From an uncultured Campylobacter sp. (GTDB lineage: Bacteria; Campylobacterota; Campylobacteria; Campylobacterales; Campylobacteraceae): DNA of 25,981 nt. The notes beneath the pieces were generated by a model. The model made no database searches and was not told the DNA's origin. It saw only the letters and a program-made list of their open reading frames with translations. Location of the stretch: contig NZ_CALKTT010000029.1 in assembly GCF_937997535.1 (NCBI RefSeq), forward strand, positions 1-25,981, read 5' to 3'. Shown one piece after another: positions 14,461-22,912 of the stretch (positions within the stretch are counted from its first letter, which is position 1; each line of letters begins with the position of its first letter). Position numbers and translations under genes: made by a program.

Positions 14461-15693
14461 TTAGACTTTATCTCGAAAGATAAAATTCGTCCTGTGCCGT
14501 ATTTTAAAGCCATAAAATAGCGCCAGCAGTAGCAAAATGCTAATTGCACCGCAGATCGCAAGGGCTACGCGAGCGCCCAGTAGCTCGGTAAAAAAGCCCG
14601 ATATGAGCGCTCCAAATGGCGTACTACCTATTAAAAATAGCGCGTATAAGCTAAGTACGCGCCCGCGGAATTCGTTGCTTACGTGCATTTGCACGGTGGA
14701 GTTGATGCTTGAGTTTGTGATTACGAAAAGAAACCCCGTCACGGCAAGCCCTGCTGCGGCCCATGCGAAGGAATTCGCAGCCCCAGTAAGAGCTAAGCTC
14801 ACCCCCATAGCGATCGCGCACGATCTGATTTTACGGATGCCAAGTTTATCAAAAATTGCTACGAAAAGCGCGCCGCAAAAGGCTCCCACGCCCAGAGCCG
14901 ACATCAAATATCCAAAGCTTCGCTCATCCGCATCTAGGCTAAGCTTAACAAGCGCCGAGATTGTTACGTTGTAATTTGGCACCAGCGTCGCTACGATAAG
15001 CACTATTATCATTAGCTCGCTTAGAGTTTTTTTGTGCGATACATACGAAATTCCAGCACCGATCGAGGCAAAAACGCCTCCGCTTCTGCTAGATAGCGTA
15101 GTAACGGATGGCGGAATTCTTATGAAAAACAGCGAAACGATGATGCCTAAAAAGCTAAGCGCATTGAATAAAAAGCAAAAGCCCACGCCCCACAGCGCCA
15201 TCACGATCCCCGCAAGTGCGGGTCCTGCAATACGAGCGACGTTGAAGGACATAGAATTTAACGCTATGGCGTTGGCTAGATCGCGGGGCGAGTCGATGAG
15301 GTCTTTTACCATCGACTGACGGCTCGGGGCATCCATGCTGGTAAAGATGCCGCTTGCAAAAGCGCAAAATAAAATTTTGCCGAAAGAATATAGCTCGCAA
15401 AAGCTCATAACCGCGAAAATTGAGGCAGTCACCGCCATGCCTATTTGAGCGAGCAAAAGGATCTTTTTGCGATTAAACTTATCGAGCAGTACACCGGAAA
15501 ACGGCGTGAAAAGTAGCGCGGGCAAGAACCTCGCCGCAGCTACGAGGCTGACCTTAAAAGCGTCTGCGGTGATGCTTAGCACTAGCCACGGCAGCGCGAC
15601 GCTTTGCATCCAAGAACCGATCAGCGAGAGGTTCATCCCGATCCAATAAATTCTAAAATTTGAGTATTTAAGCGATAGGAAGGGATTTTTCAA
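14461..15693 (-). CDS. MFS exporter of the EntS-like (MFS_3) type
   Basis: 410 residues, about 12 membrane helices. The start is TTG at 15693 behind AAAGGCAGCG. The opening, NFRIYWIGMNLSLIGSWMQ and then PWLVLSIT, is the hallmark of the MFS_3 branch that includes the enterobactin exporter EntS. Motif A reads GVLLDKFNRKK at about 63-73, and the segment SGIFTSMDAPSRQSMVKDL is also typical. The substrate is unknown. It precedes psrA by 85 bp on the same strand, so read-through into psr is possible, though psrA probably has its own promoter. The last codons form a small hairpin (14467-14484). Confidence 0.88.
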   Translation of the reverse strand: MKNPFLSLKYSNFRIYWIGMNLSLIGSWMQSVALPWLVLSITADAFKVSLVAAARFLPALLFTPFSGVLLDKFNRKKILLLAQIGMAVTASIFAVMSFCELYSFGKILFCAFASGIFTSMDAPSRQSMVKDLIDSPRDLANAIALNSMSFNVARIAGPALAGIVMALWGVGFCFLFNALSFLGIIVSLFFIRIPPSVTTLSSRSGGVFASIGAGISYVSHKKTLSELMIIVLIVATLVPNYNVTISALVKLSLDADERSFGYLMSALGVGAFCGALFVAIFDKLGIRKIRSCAIAMGVSLALTGAANSFAWAAAGLAVTGFLFVITNSSINSTVQMHVSNEFRGRVLSLYALFLIGSTPFGALISGFFTELLGARVALAICGAISILLLLALFYGFKIRHRTNFIFRDKV

Positions 15694-15812
15694 CGCGCTG
15701 CCTTTTGAAATTTTGATTTGAGATTATACATTAAATTTTAAAAATTCACTTAAAGATTTAACATTTATAAAAATTTAACGAAAATTTAATATTTCTGAAA
15801 AGAAAAATTTTA

Positions 15813-15818
15813 TATACT
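15813..15818 (+). promoter_or_regulatory. -10 box for the PAS gene
   Basis: TATACT within TATATACT, 32 bp before the ATG at 15850, in a strongly AT-rich spacer (about 15720-15840). AAAGGA follows as ribosome-binding site. Confidence 0.5.
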
Positions 15819-15849
15819 CTGCAATAAATTTTTAAGCAAAGGATTAAAA

Positions 15850-16416
15850 ATGCAAAGACCGACTCCGATTAATCAGGAAATCAAACTCGATGAGAAGCGC
15901 TATATCGTTTCCAAAACCGATCCGAAGGGCATTATCACGTTTGCAAATCCGTATTTTTGTATGATTTGCGGCTATAGTGAGCTTGAGCTTTTAGGGCAGC
16001 CGCATAACATCATACGACACCCGGACATGCCGCGCATAGCGTTTAAGCTCATGTGGGATACGATACAGCAGGGCAAGGATTTTACCGCCGTGGTTAAAAA
16101 TTTAGCCAAAGATGGGCGCTTTTATTGGGTCATTACGGAATTTACTTCTAAAAAAGATCCCGTGACAGGGCAGATCACCGAATACACGGCATTTCGCAAG
16201 GCTCCGCCAAGATCCGCGATTGAAACTATAGAGCCAATTTATAGGGCGTTGCTGGATGCCGAAAGAAACGGCGGTATGCAGGCTAGCCAAAAGGCGCTCG
16301 TGGACTTTTTAAAAAGTAAAGGCGAGACCTACGAGAGCTGGATCGCAAAGGTCTCAGGCAAATCAAATCCGCTCACCGCAATGTTTTTTAAGGCGATGAA
16401 AAAGCTTTTTAGTTAG
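15850..16416 (+). CDS. Aer/CetB-like PAS domain protein
   Basis: 188 residues. AAAGGA lies 7 nt before the ATG. One PAS domain covers about 20-120: IVSKTDPKGIITFANPYFC, then GYSELELLGQPHNIIRHPDMP (51-71), FKLMWDTIQQGKDF and GRFYWVITEFT. This is the Aer-type PAS seen in FAD-binding energy-taxis sensors; in C. jejuni such a soluble PAS protein, CetB, signals through the separate membrane protein CetA. The remaining 65 residues are helical and end in a basic tail (FFKAMKKLFS). No CetA-like partner or chemotaxis gene is in the window, so it is an orphan here. The promoter is its own and the gene converges on recO. Confidence 0.85.
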   Translation: MQRPTPINQEIKLDEKRYIVSKTDPKGIITFANPYFCMICGYSELELLGQPHNIIRHPDMPRIAFKLMWDTIQQGKDFTAVVKNLAKDGRFYWVITEFTSKKDPVTGQITEYTAFRKAPPRSAIETIEPIYRALLDAERNGGMQASQKALVDFLKSKGETYESWIAKVSGKSNPLTAMFFKAMKKLFS

Positions 16417-16461
16417 TTTAGTTAAAATTTAATGCAAACTACGCGCAATGCGGGATTATTC

Positions 16462-16497
16462 GGCTTTGTGTTAGCAAAGCAAATAAAGCGCAAAGCC
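16462..16497. terminator. Candidate bidirectional terminator between the PAS gene and recO
   Basis: GGCTTTGTG at 16462-16470 and CGCAAAGCC at 16489-16497: 9 bp with one G-U pair and an 18-nt loop, in the spacer between convergent genes. No long T-run, so efficiency is uncertain. Confidence 0.4.
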
Positions 16498-16586
16498 ATC
16501 CCTTCATAAAATTTTGAAATTCTACGAAATTTTAAATTTAGCGCCCAAGCTTTGAAATTTCACGTCTTCATCAAACGCGCTACAGA

Positions 16587-17201
16587 TCAAAGCCCCTCAA
16601 GCGTTATGTCGTAGAGCCTCTCTACTGTTTCGTCGTTTAAATTTAGCGTCTTTTTGCTTCGTAAAAATTCTAAAATTTCATCCTGCGCAAAGCCTACTCT
16701 TTGTGCGCAATGCTCGTGCGCAGGCAAAAAGCCGCGGCATAGCGCGATATTTTCTAAAATTTCCTCATCACATAAAAAACAATACGGCTCGTCGTGCAAT
16801 CGCCCCTCAAATTTTAAAATTTCGGCATAGCTTTCTACGATTATACGGCGCGGATTTTGTTTGCCGAAGCGCACAGCAGCTCGGTTTAGCAGCTCGTAAT
16901 AAAATTTATCCAGATGCTCGGCATCTTTTAGATGTGCGTGTAAAAGCCGCATAAATTGCTGCCAAAATAGCAGCTTCTCGCGGCTTCCTAGCCACGCGTA
17001 TCCCAGATGCATCACGCCGCTAAGACGAGGGAGGAAATTTTGATTTTGCGAGAGCTCGAAGTCGATTTTATAGCCCTGGATGATGTTTGAATGGCGCGCG
17101 CCGTAGAAGCGGTACGCACGCACGAGCGCACTTTCGCTTAGCACGTCCACGATGCAGTCCTCGTCCCTAACCTTGGTCGTTTTTAATATAAATCCTTGCA
17201 T
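16587..17201 (-). CDS. recO: Recombination mediator RecO (short epsilonproteobacterial form)
   Basis: 204 residues, shorter than the ~240 of E. coli RecO but usual for this group. RecO loads RecA at gaps and breaks. The N-terminal OB fold begins MQGFILKTTKVRDEDCIVDVLSE and continues with VRAYRFYGARH. A Cys pair CFLC at about 143-146 with CRGFLPAHEHC downstream resembles the zinc site of many RecO proteins. The ATG at 17201 follows AGGA. It is divergent from accD across 93 bp. Confidence 0.82.
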   Translation of the reverse strand: MQGFILKTTKVRDEDCIVDVLSESALVRAYRFYGARHSNIIQGYKIDFELSQNQNFLPRLSGVMHLGYAWLGSREKLLFWQQFMRLLHAHLKDAEHLDKFYYELLNRAAVRFGKQNPRRIIVESYAEILKFEGRLHDEPYCFLCDEEILENIALCRGFLPAHEHCAQRVGFAQDEILEFLRSKKTLNLNDETVERLYDITLEGL

Positions 17202-17252
17202 TTTCCTATTTTAGCGAAATTCATATATAAATTTAAATAAAGAATTTTAGGT

Positions 17253-17258
17253 TATAAT
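17253..17258 (+). promoter_or_regulatory. -10 box of the accD operon
   Basis: A perfect TATAAT, 36 bp before the accD ATG, preceded by AT-rich sequence. AAAGGA is the ribosome-binding site of accD. Confidence 0.7.
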
Positions 17259-17294
17259 CAGAAGTTTCATTTCATAGAATTTAAAGGAAATCAT

Positions 17295-18194
17295 ATGAAT
17301 TTTGGAGATCTATTTTCAAAAATACGTAGGACGCAACCTGCGCCGAGCGAAGCTCCTACGCACTGGATAAAGTGCCCGGGATGCGGCGCACTGATGTATA
17401 GCAAAGAGGTCGAGCAAAATCATAGCGTTTGCCCGAAGTGCAACTATCATCTTCGCTTTGACGCGCAGGCTCGCATCAATCTGATTTGCGACGAAGGCTC
17501 GTTCGTGGAGTTCGATAAAAATTTGCAGCCCGTTGATCCGCTAAAATTCGTCGATAAAAAATCCTACAAAAAGCGCATCTCCGAGAGCAAAGAAAAAACG
17601 GGCAGGCTTAGCGCAGTGATCGCGGGCGAGGGCGCCATAAGTCGCCAAAAAATTCAGCTCGTGGTGTTTGATTTTAACTTCATGGGCGGAAGCCTGGGCT
17701 CCGTGGAGGGCGAAAAGATCGTGCGTGCCGTAAAGCGTAGCCTCGATAAAAACGAGCCGCTAATCATCGTAAGCGCAAGCGGCGGCGCGAGGATGCAAGA
17801 AAGCACCTTTTCGCTGATGCAGATGAGTAAAACCTCTGCCGCGCTTAAAATTTTATCCGAGCATAAAATTCCTTTCATCTCCGTTCTTACCGATCCTACG
17901 ATGGGCGGCGTGAGCGCGTCCTTTGCGTGGCTGGGAGATATTATCATCGCAGAGCCCGGCGCTCTCATCGGCTTTGCCGGACAGCGCGTCATCAAGCAAA
18001 CTATCGGCGCGGATCTGCCCGAGGGCTTTCAAAGATCGGAATTTCTGCTTGAGCATGGATTAATTGATGCGATCGTGCCTAGAGCCGAGATGAGGCAGTA
18101 TCTAAGCGATATAATCAACGTGCTTAGCAAAAACGCCGTGCAGATTGACGACACGAGTGACAAATCGCTGCACGAAGAGGGAAGCGAAGAGTAG
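17295..18194 (+). CDS. accD: Acetyl-CoA carboxylase carboxyltransferase subunit beta
   Basis: 299 residues. With AccA it transfers the carboxyl group from biotin to acetyl-CoA, the first step of fatty-acid synthesis. The N-terminal zinc ribbon uses Cys27, Cys30, Cys46 and Cys49 (KCPGCGA, VCPKCNY). The crotonase-like core shows SASGGARMQE and the conserved GALIGFAGQRVI, then LPEGFQ and EFLLEHGLID near the end. The last base of its TAG is the first base of the rlmH GTG, so translation is coupled. Confidence 0.97.
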   Translation: MNFGDLFSKIRRTQPAPSEAPTHWIKCPGCGALMYSKEVEQNHSVCPKCNYHLRFDAQARINLICDEGSFVEFDKNLQPVDPLKFVDKKSYKKRISESKEKTGRLSAVIAGEGAISRQKIQLVVFDFNFMGGSLGSVEGEKIVRAVKRSLDKNEPLIIVSASGGARMQESTFSLMQMSKTSAALKILSEHKIPFISVLTDPTMGGVSASFAWLGDIIIAEPGALIGFAGQRVIKQTIGADLPEGFQRSEFLLEHGLIDAIVPRAEMRQYLSDIINVLSKNAVQIDDTSDKSLHEEGSEE

Positions 18195-18646
18195 TGCAGA
18201 TAACGGTAAATTCCATCCAAAAGGGCGCGGACGAGTTCGCAGGCGCGATAAGCGATTATAAAAAAATGGCGGCTAAATTTGCCGCGGTGCGAGATGAGAC
18301 GTTTTTTAATGCTAATATCGCTCGTGCCCAGAGCGCGTCTCGCGAGCTCGCACTTATGGCGTACGATGAAATTTATCTGCCGCGCCTTAGCGGATACGTC
18401 GTAGCTTTGGATGAGTGCGGACAGGAGCTAGATAGCATGGAATTTGCGAGTATGCTAAAGGATAAAAGTAGCGTGTCATTTTTCATCGGTGGCGCTTATG
18501 GGCTTAGTGAAAATTTTAAGGCAAAAGCCGATAAAATAATCAGTCTTAGCAGGCTTACGTTAGCGCATAAAATCGCTAAACTTTTGCTTTTTGAGCAAAT
18601 TTTTCGCGCATTGTGCATTAACGCAAACCATCCATATCACAAATAA
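18194..18646 (+). CDS. rlmH: 23S rRNA pseudouridine-1915 N3-methyltransferase
   Basis: 150 residues, the family's usual length. RlmH is a SPOUT methyltransferase that modifies pseudouridine 1915 in helix 69 of 23S rRNA on the finished 70S ribosome. The SAM-binding knot is visible as SFFIGGAYGL at about 95-104, and the C-terminus has the signature HKIAKLLLFEQIFRA followed by INANHPYHK. The GTG start at 18194 is chosen because it overlaps the accD stop by one base and gives full length; no ATG fits. AAAGGG for the next gene overlaps its stop. Confidence 0.95.
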   Translation: MQITVNSIQKGADEFAGAISDYKKMAAKFAAVRDETFFNANIARAQSASRELALMAYDEIYLPRLSGYVVALDECGQELDSMEFASMLKDKSSVSFFIGGAYGLSENFKAKADKIISLSRLTLAHKIAKLLLFEQIFRALCINANHPYHK

Positions 18647-18655
18647 AGGGAAGTA

Positions 18656-19012
18656 ATGAAGAAAAACGAGTTGAAATTTTACAAGAAAATTTTAGAAGAA
18701 AAAAGAGAGCAACTCATCGCCAATATTAATAGCTCTGTAAATGAAATTTCGGAATTGCGCGAAAATAAAGCTGCGGATGATTTTGACGTAGCGAGTATGA
18801 ATACGGATTTAAGCATCGAATACTCGCTCAATGTTAATCAACAAAAGGCATTTTTAGAGATCGAAAGCGCGCTTAAACGTATCGAAAACGGCACTTATGG
18901 GCTTTGCGAGAGCTGCGGCGAGCAGATAAGTTTAGAGCGTCTTAAGGTAAATCCAGAGGCGAGATTGTGCATTTCGTGCAAGGAACAGGCGGAAAAGCAA
19001 AATAGGAGTTAG
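18656..19012 (+). CDS. dksA: RNA polymerase-binding transcription factor DksA
   Basis: 118 residues, as in other Campylobacter. DksA enters the RNA polymerase secondary channel and, with ppGpp, adjusts rRNA and amino-acid gene transcription. The N-terminal coiled coil (5-80) carries the tip motif D41-x-x-D44-x-A46 (DDFDVA), matching the D-x-x-D-x-A of E. coli DksA. The C-terminal zinc finger uses Cys84, Cys87, Cys105 and Cys108 (CESC, CISC), all present. Third gene of the accD operon, 9 nt after rlmH. Confidence 0.95.
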   Translation: MKKNELKFYKKILEEKREQLIANINSSVNEISELRENKAADDFDVASMNTDLSIEYSLNVNQQKAFLEIESALKRIENGTYGLCESCGEQISLERLKVNPEARLCISCKEQAEKQNRS

Positions 19013-19014
19013 CT

Positions 19015-20016
19015 ATGAAAACCAAGCAATTCTTTTTATATTCGATCGTCTATATCGCAATCGTCGCGATTTTAGTTTTTACGCAGCAAAGCAGTAGCTA
19101 TACACTGGGGCTTTTCGGTTTTACGCTTACGCTTCCTGTGGCGGTGTGGATCGTACTGCCGTTAATTTTATATATGATTTTGGCGATTTTTCATATCGTT
19201 TTTCATAGCTTTGCTTTTTATCGCACAAAAAGGGCGATCGCAAAGGATCTAAGCGCATACGATGCGATGAGTAAAGAGGTTTTGCTGGGTCTTGATACCA
19301 ATAAAGACTTTAAAACCGAGTATTTTAAAGACCCGAGCGAGCTTACTAAAATTTTATCTCCGTGGTACGATAGCACCGGCATAGATGTCAAAAATGAGGA
19401 TCTAAAAGAGGTCATAGGCGTTATTGAGAAGGTTAAAAACGGCGAAGTGGCGGATCTGCGAAAATATAAACTTCCTAAAGATAACGGACTATTTTTGCAA
19501 AACGAACTCAACCGCCTCGACGCCGAGCCTGCGTATGCGTATGAAATTTTAAAAACCAAGGGCATTTATAGCGAAAATATCACTAAAAAAGCCTATGCCG
19601 TAGCGCTTGCCAAAGGAAGCTACGATAAGATCAAGGCCTATAAAATTCCTCAAGATATAGCCGAGGTAACTATTTTAGTGGATCGCGCGGTAAATGACGC
19701 GAGCTTTGAGATCAGCAGCGAGGAGCTTTTCGATCTCGTAAATAATGAAAAATTTAACGAGCAGGATTTTATCGGCTTTGCCAAAAAGCTAAAAAATCAT
19801 CTCGCTCCAGAGCAATACAAAGCCTTTTTCGAGCGGCTCAAAAACGAGAATCAAGAAGCGACCGAGGCATATCTGTACGCGCTATATGAGCTTGGCATGA
19901 TTGACGAGTTTAGAGAGCAGCTAAGCCTCGCCGACGGCGACGAGTTTGAGAAGTTTAAAATTCTGCTATTTTTGCGAGACAACGGCAAAAACGTCCCTGC
20001 GTCGCTGTTATTTTAG
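19015..20016 (+). CDS. Conserved Campylobacter membrane protein after dksA
   Basis: 333 residues. The ATG is 2 nt after the dksA stop with TAGGAG overlapping that stop. Two membrane helices at about 7-23 and 36-60 anchor a long cytoplasmic part (65-333) that is charged, helical and built of short helix pairs (for example SSEELFDLVNNEKF, then EQDFIGFAKKLKNHL), reminiscent of TPR-like repeats but not a clear match. C. jejuni has a membrane protein at the same place between dksA and the dihydrouridine synthase gene, as I recall, so this is probably its orthologue. The function is unknown. It is the last gene of the operon. Confidence 0.8.
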   Translation: MKTKQFFLYSIVYIAIVAILVFTQQSSSYTLGLFGFTLTLPVAVWIVLPLILYMILAIFHIVFHSFAFYRTKRAIAKDLSAYDAMSKEVLLGLDTNKDFKTEYFKDPSELTKILSPWYDSTGIDVKNEDLKEVIGVIEKVKNGEVADLRKYKLPKDNGLFLQNELNRLDAEPAYAYEILKTKGIYSENITKKAYAVALAKGSYDKIKAYKIPQDIAEVTILVDRAVNDASFEISSEELFDLVNNEKFNEQDFIGFAKKLKNHLAPEQYKAFFERLKNENQEATEAYLYALYELGMIDEFREQLSLADGDEFEKFKILLFLRDNGKNVPASLLF

Positions 20017-20555
20017 CTCGGTAATTTTACGAGTTCGTTTTATGCGGGTAAGAGAGGCTGCCTTTAAGCTCTTTGCGTCTATTAAACGCAGCCTGCGCGA
20101 TAAATTTTAAAGTGCGGGTAAAATTCTAACTCTCGCAAATTTAAAATTTTAGAATTTATCGAAAGAATTAATGCGCGCAAGTGGTAAAATTTAAAAGATT
20201 TGCTTGCGTAGTGCGCGTGTAAACGGGTTTTGCATTTATGCGATGAAATTTAGAATTTAAACATAAAGCGCAAGACTTGCTAGCTGAATAAAAGTGCTGA
20301 AATTTTAAAATCCGTGCGGCGTTTTGCAAGCTGCTTGCTGGGTTCGCCGCGCAAATAAAATTGGTGGCGATCATTCTTACTGCCGTTTTTGCCGCCACGT
20401 AAATTAGCCAAGCTTAAAAATAAAATTCGCGCCTAAATGCGAATACGTAGCCTATGAAATTTAAAATTTAAAGCTCGCGGCAAAACCCGCTGCAAGCGCT
20501 GCGGTATTAAATTTAAAGGTTTAAATTCAAACGAAATCAAAATGAGAAATTTAAA
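20017..20555 (+). other. 539-bp gap with hairpins and many RAATTY words
   Basis: No convincing gene. A minus-strand frame at 20168-20398 gives a peptide without recognisable features and no ribosome-binding site. I count about 15 RAATTY hexamers. Two inverted repeats stand out: AGGCTGC at 20055-20061 with GCAGCCT at 20088-20094 (possible terminator of the accD operon, with GCGT/ACGC nested inside), and GTGGCG at 20364-20369 with CGCCAC at 20393-20398. A five-codon frame (MRNLK) at 20542-20559 overlaps the dus start as ATGA. I see no clear consensus promoter for dus. Confidence 0.5.
20055..20094 (+). terminator. Candidate terminator of the accD operon
   Basis: A 7-bp perfect stem (AGGCTGC/GCAGCCT) 39 nt after the last stop codon of the operon, with a 26-nt loop in which GCGT and ACGC can pair further. 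No T-run follows at once, so this is tentative. Confidence 0.35.
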
Positions 20556-21482
20556 ATGACGGAAGATTTTTTTAAAAGGGACCCTCTATTTTTGGCGCCT
20601 TTGGCGGGCTTCTCGGATCCGCCACTGCGGGGCGTAGTGAAAAAATTCGGTTGCGACGCGACCGTAAGCGAGATGATAAGCGCAAACGCCCTTGTTTTCG
20701 AGGGCGAAAAGACGCTAAAGATGCTCGAAAAAAACGCCGCCGAAACCCCATTTTTCGTGCAGATCGCAGGCAGCGATGCGGAAATCATAAAAAAGGCGGT
20801 TCTGCTCATCAATAAATTTGACGGTATCGACGGTATCGATCTAAACTGCGGCTGTCCGGTTCCTAAAGTCGTGAAGCAGGGTGCCGGCTCGGCGCTGCTG
20901 CTTGATCTGCCGCGCCTATCGCGCCTGGTTGAGACGATCAAAAAATATTCGAATAAAAAATTTACGAGTGCGAAGGTGCGGCTGGGCTTTGGCGCCGTGG
21001 ATATCGAAAATATCGCGCGTGCCGTACAGAGCGCCGGAGCCGATTTTATCGCCATCCACGGGCGCACCAGAGCGGGCGGATACAGCGCGGCGGTGGATTA
21101 CGGCGCGATCGCAAGAGCCAAACGCGCGCTGCAAATCCCAGTGATCGCAAACGGCGACATAAACTCCGCCAATGCGCTCGCAGTGCGAGACCTTAGCGGT
21201 GCGGACGCGCTGATGATCGGTCGCGCGGTCATCGGTAGGCCGTGGATCTTTCGCGAGATCAAAATGGGCGAACAGGCAAGTGACGCGCTAAAAAGGGAAG
21301 TCGTGCTCTATCATTTCTCTCAAATGCTTAGCCACTACGGCATGCGCGGCGTAGCGATATTTCGCAAGCATCTGCACGAATACTCCAAGGGGCGCGAAAA
21401 CGCTGCAAGCTTTCGCGAGCAGATCAACCACGTCGCCACCGAGAGCGAAATGACTCGGCTGATCGAGGAATTTTTTAGCTAA
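20556..21482 (+). CDS. dusB: tRNA-dihydrouridine synthase
   Basis: 308 residues. It reduces uridines in the tRNA D-arm using FMN and NADPH. Family marks: LAPLAGFSDPPLR at 13-25, IDLNCGCPVPKVVKQGAGSA at 94-112 with catalytic Cys100 in the GCP motif, HGRTRAGGYSA mid-protein, IPVIANGDI, and the FMN phosphate site GADALMIGRAVIGRPWIF. The symbol dusB is by similarity to DusB-type proteins and the C. jejuni neighbour; the target uridine is not known. The ATG at 20556 has only a weak ribosome-binding site (TGAGAAA). Confidence 0.93.
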   Translation: MTEDFFKRDPLFLAPLAGFSDPPLRGVVKKFGCDATVSEMISANALVFEGEKTLKMLEKNAAETPFFVQIAGSDAEIIKKAVLLINKFDGIDGIDLNCGCPVPKVVKQGAGSALLLDLPRLSRLVETIKKYSNKKFTSAKVRLGFGAVDIENIARAVQSAGADFIAIHGRTRAGGYSAAVDYGAIARAKRALQIPVIANGDINSANALAVRDLSGADALMIGRAVIGRPWIFREIKMGEQASDALKREVVLYHFSQMLSHYGMRGVAIFRKHLHEYSKGRENAASFREQINHVATESEMTRLIEEFFS

Positions 21483-21504
21483 ATTTAGAATTTTAGGAAC
21501 TCTG

Positions 21505-21942
21505 ATGATTATTTTAAAAATTATAGCCTGCGCGTTTTCGATGGGTTTTTGCTTGATGAATATTTCGAGCTTGGGCGATTTTGTGGTATGGCGGATTTTT
21601 GACACGTCTAGCGTCTGGGATGACGATCCCATAGAATGGCTACAGCAGAAGTGCGTATATTTCATATTTTTGTGGATATCTTTTTGCGGGGTTTGCGCGG
21701 TGCTTGCCAAAAAGCTAAAGGATTTTGATAGGCTTGTGAATTTTTTCGTCAATCTGTTTTTGCCGATCGTGGCGATTTGGATACTATCGCCATATTTAGG
21801 GATAATAATTGCGGCCGTTTGCATTTCGGATACACACCTTGTTGACTTCTATTCCGCATTGCTTAGCGCATTAATATCTATCGTTCTTTTTATGATCGTC
21901 GTAGCTGAGGTCCTAAAGCGGGCTTATCCGTCCAAGTCCTAG
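21505..21942 (+). CDS. Small hypothetical membrane protein
   Basis: 145 residues, 22 nt after dus with AGGAA before the ATG, so probably cotranscribed. Four hydrophobic segments at about 2-20, 50-68, 80-110 and 115-137. A short acidic loop (DTSSVWDDDPIEW) lies between the first two. No family recognised and no catalytic motif visible. Confidence 0.6.
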   Translation: MIILKIIACAFSMGFCLMNISSLGDFVVWRIFDTSSVWDDDPIEWLQQKCVYFIFLWISFCGVCAVLAKKLKDFDRLVNFFVNLFLPIVAIWILSPYLGIIIAAVCISDTHLVDFYSALLSALISIVLFMIVVAEVLKRAYPSKS

Positions 21943-22041
21943 CGCGCGAAATTTTAAAATTTAGCGCAGAGCTTTTATCTACCGCTTACAATCACAGCCC
22001 GCGCGTTAAAAGGCGAGGGCGTTAAAATTTAAGGAAAAATT

Positions 22042-22773
22042 ATGGAAAATATCTACATCATCGGCGACGTGCACGGCTGCTACAGATCGCTTTTGGCGTT
22101 AATAGAACAGCTGCCGCATAAATTTGATAGCAAAATTTGCTTCGTTGGCGATCTGATCGACCGAGGTCCTGCGAGTGCGGATGTGGTTGAGCTAGTGCGC
22201 ACTCGCGGATATGACGCGGTGATGGGCAATCACGAAAAGCGCTTTGTGGGCAACGCAAAAACTGCACTAAGGTGCGCAAAGACGGGCAAATTTACGAGCT
22301 CAAATGACCCTTACGCGTTTTCTAGCCTGGACGAAAGCTGGCTATTTAATAACGGCGGTGAGGCGACGCTAGCGTCGTATTATCGTCACGGAGGCGTGAA
22401 GCAATGCAAGGAGCATCTGCGGTTTGTTTCGCGGCTGCCGATTTACCTCGAGTATGATTTGCGCGATGAAAGCGGTCGCGCGCTCGTCGTATCGCATTCC
22501 GCAGTGGGTCGCGCGTGGGGGATTAGACACGATGCAGAGCGTGCGAAAAGCTTTGCCGCTCACGTGCTAAGCGGGCGCGGAGATGATAGCGTGAATGATG
22601 GAATTTTTAACGTCTACGGGCACACGCCGGTAAAAAAGCCCGTCATTACGGAATTTAGCGCAAATATCGATCTGGGCTGTGTTTATAAAAAGCACTGGGG
22701 CGAGAAGGCGAGGCTTTGCGCGCTGGAGTTTCCCTCAAAGAAAATTTTCACGCAGGAATGCATAGATTTTTGA
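22042..22773 (+). CDS. Calcineurin-like metallophosphoesterase (PPP-type phosphatase)
   Basis: 243 residues. AAGGAAAAA precedes the ATG. The metal-binding signature is complete and in order: GDVHG at 8-12, GDLIDRG at 36-42, GNHE at 62-65, then SHSAVG and YGHTPV. This is the PPP family that holds bacterial serine/threonine phosphatases (PrpA-like) and diadenosine-tetraphosphatases (ApaH-like); the length of 243 favours the PrpA-like kind, but the substrate is not decided. It lies 99 bp after the small membrane protein and converges on tyrA. Confidence 0.9.
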   Translation: MENIYIIGDVHGCYRSLLALIEQLPHKFDSKICFVGDLIDRGPASADVVELVRTRGYDAVMGNHEKRFVGNAKTALRCAKTGKFTSSNDPYAFSSLDESWLFNNGGEATLASYYRHGGVKQCKEHLRFVSRLPIYLEYDLRDESGRALVVSHSAVGRAWGIRHDAERAKSFAAHVLSGRGDDSVNDGIFNVYGHTPVKKPVITEFSANIDLGCVYKKHWGEKARLCALEFPSKKIFTQECIDF

Positions 22774-22912
22774 GTTTGTGTCGGGATAGCGCGGATTAAA
22801 ATTTAAATTTAAGCGGGCTGTTTGAATTACGCAGGCTATTTGAAGGCGAAATTTTAGAATTTAAAGGCGCGTTCTTGCAGCTCCCGTCGCGCAGTCAGGT
22901 CGCGCTGAAATT

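Noticed and set aside
20168..20398. 76-residue minus-strand frame in the gap before dus
   Set aside because: No ribosome-binding site, no recognisable feature, and it coincides with AT-rich repeats and hairpins.
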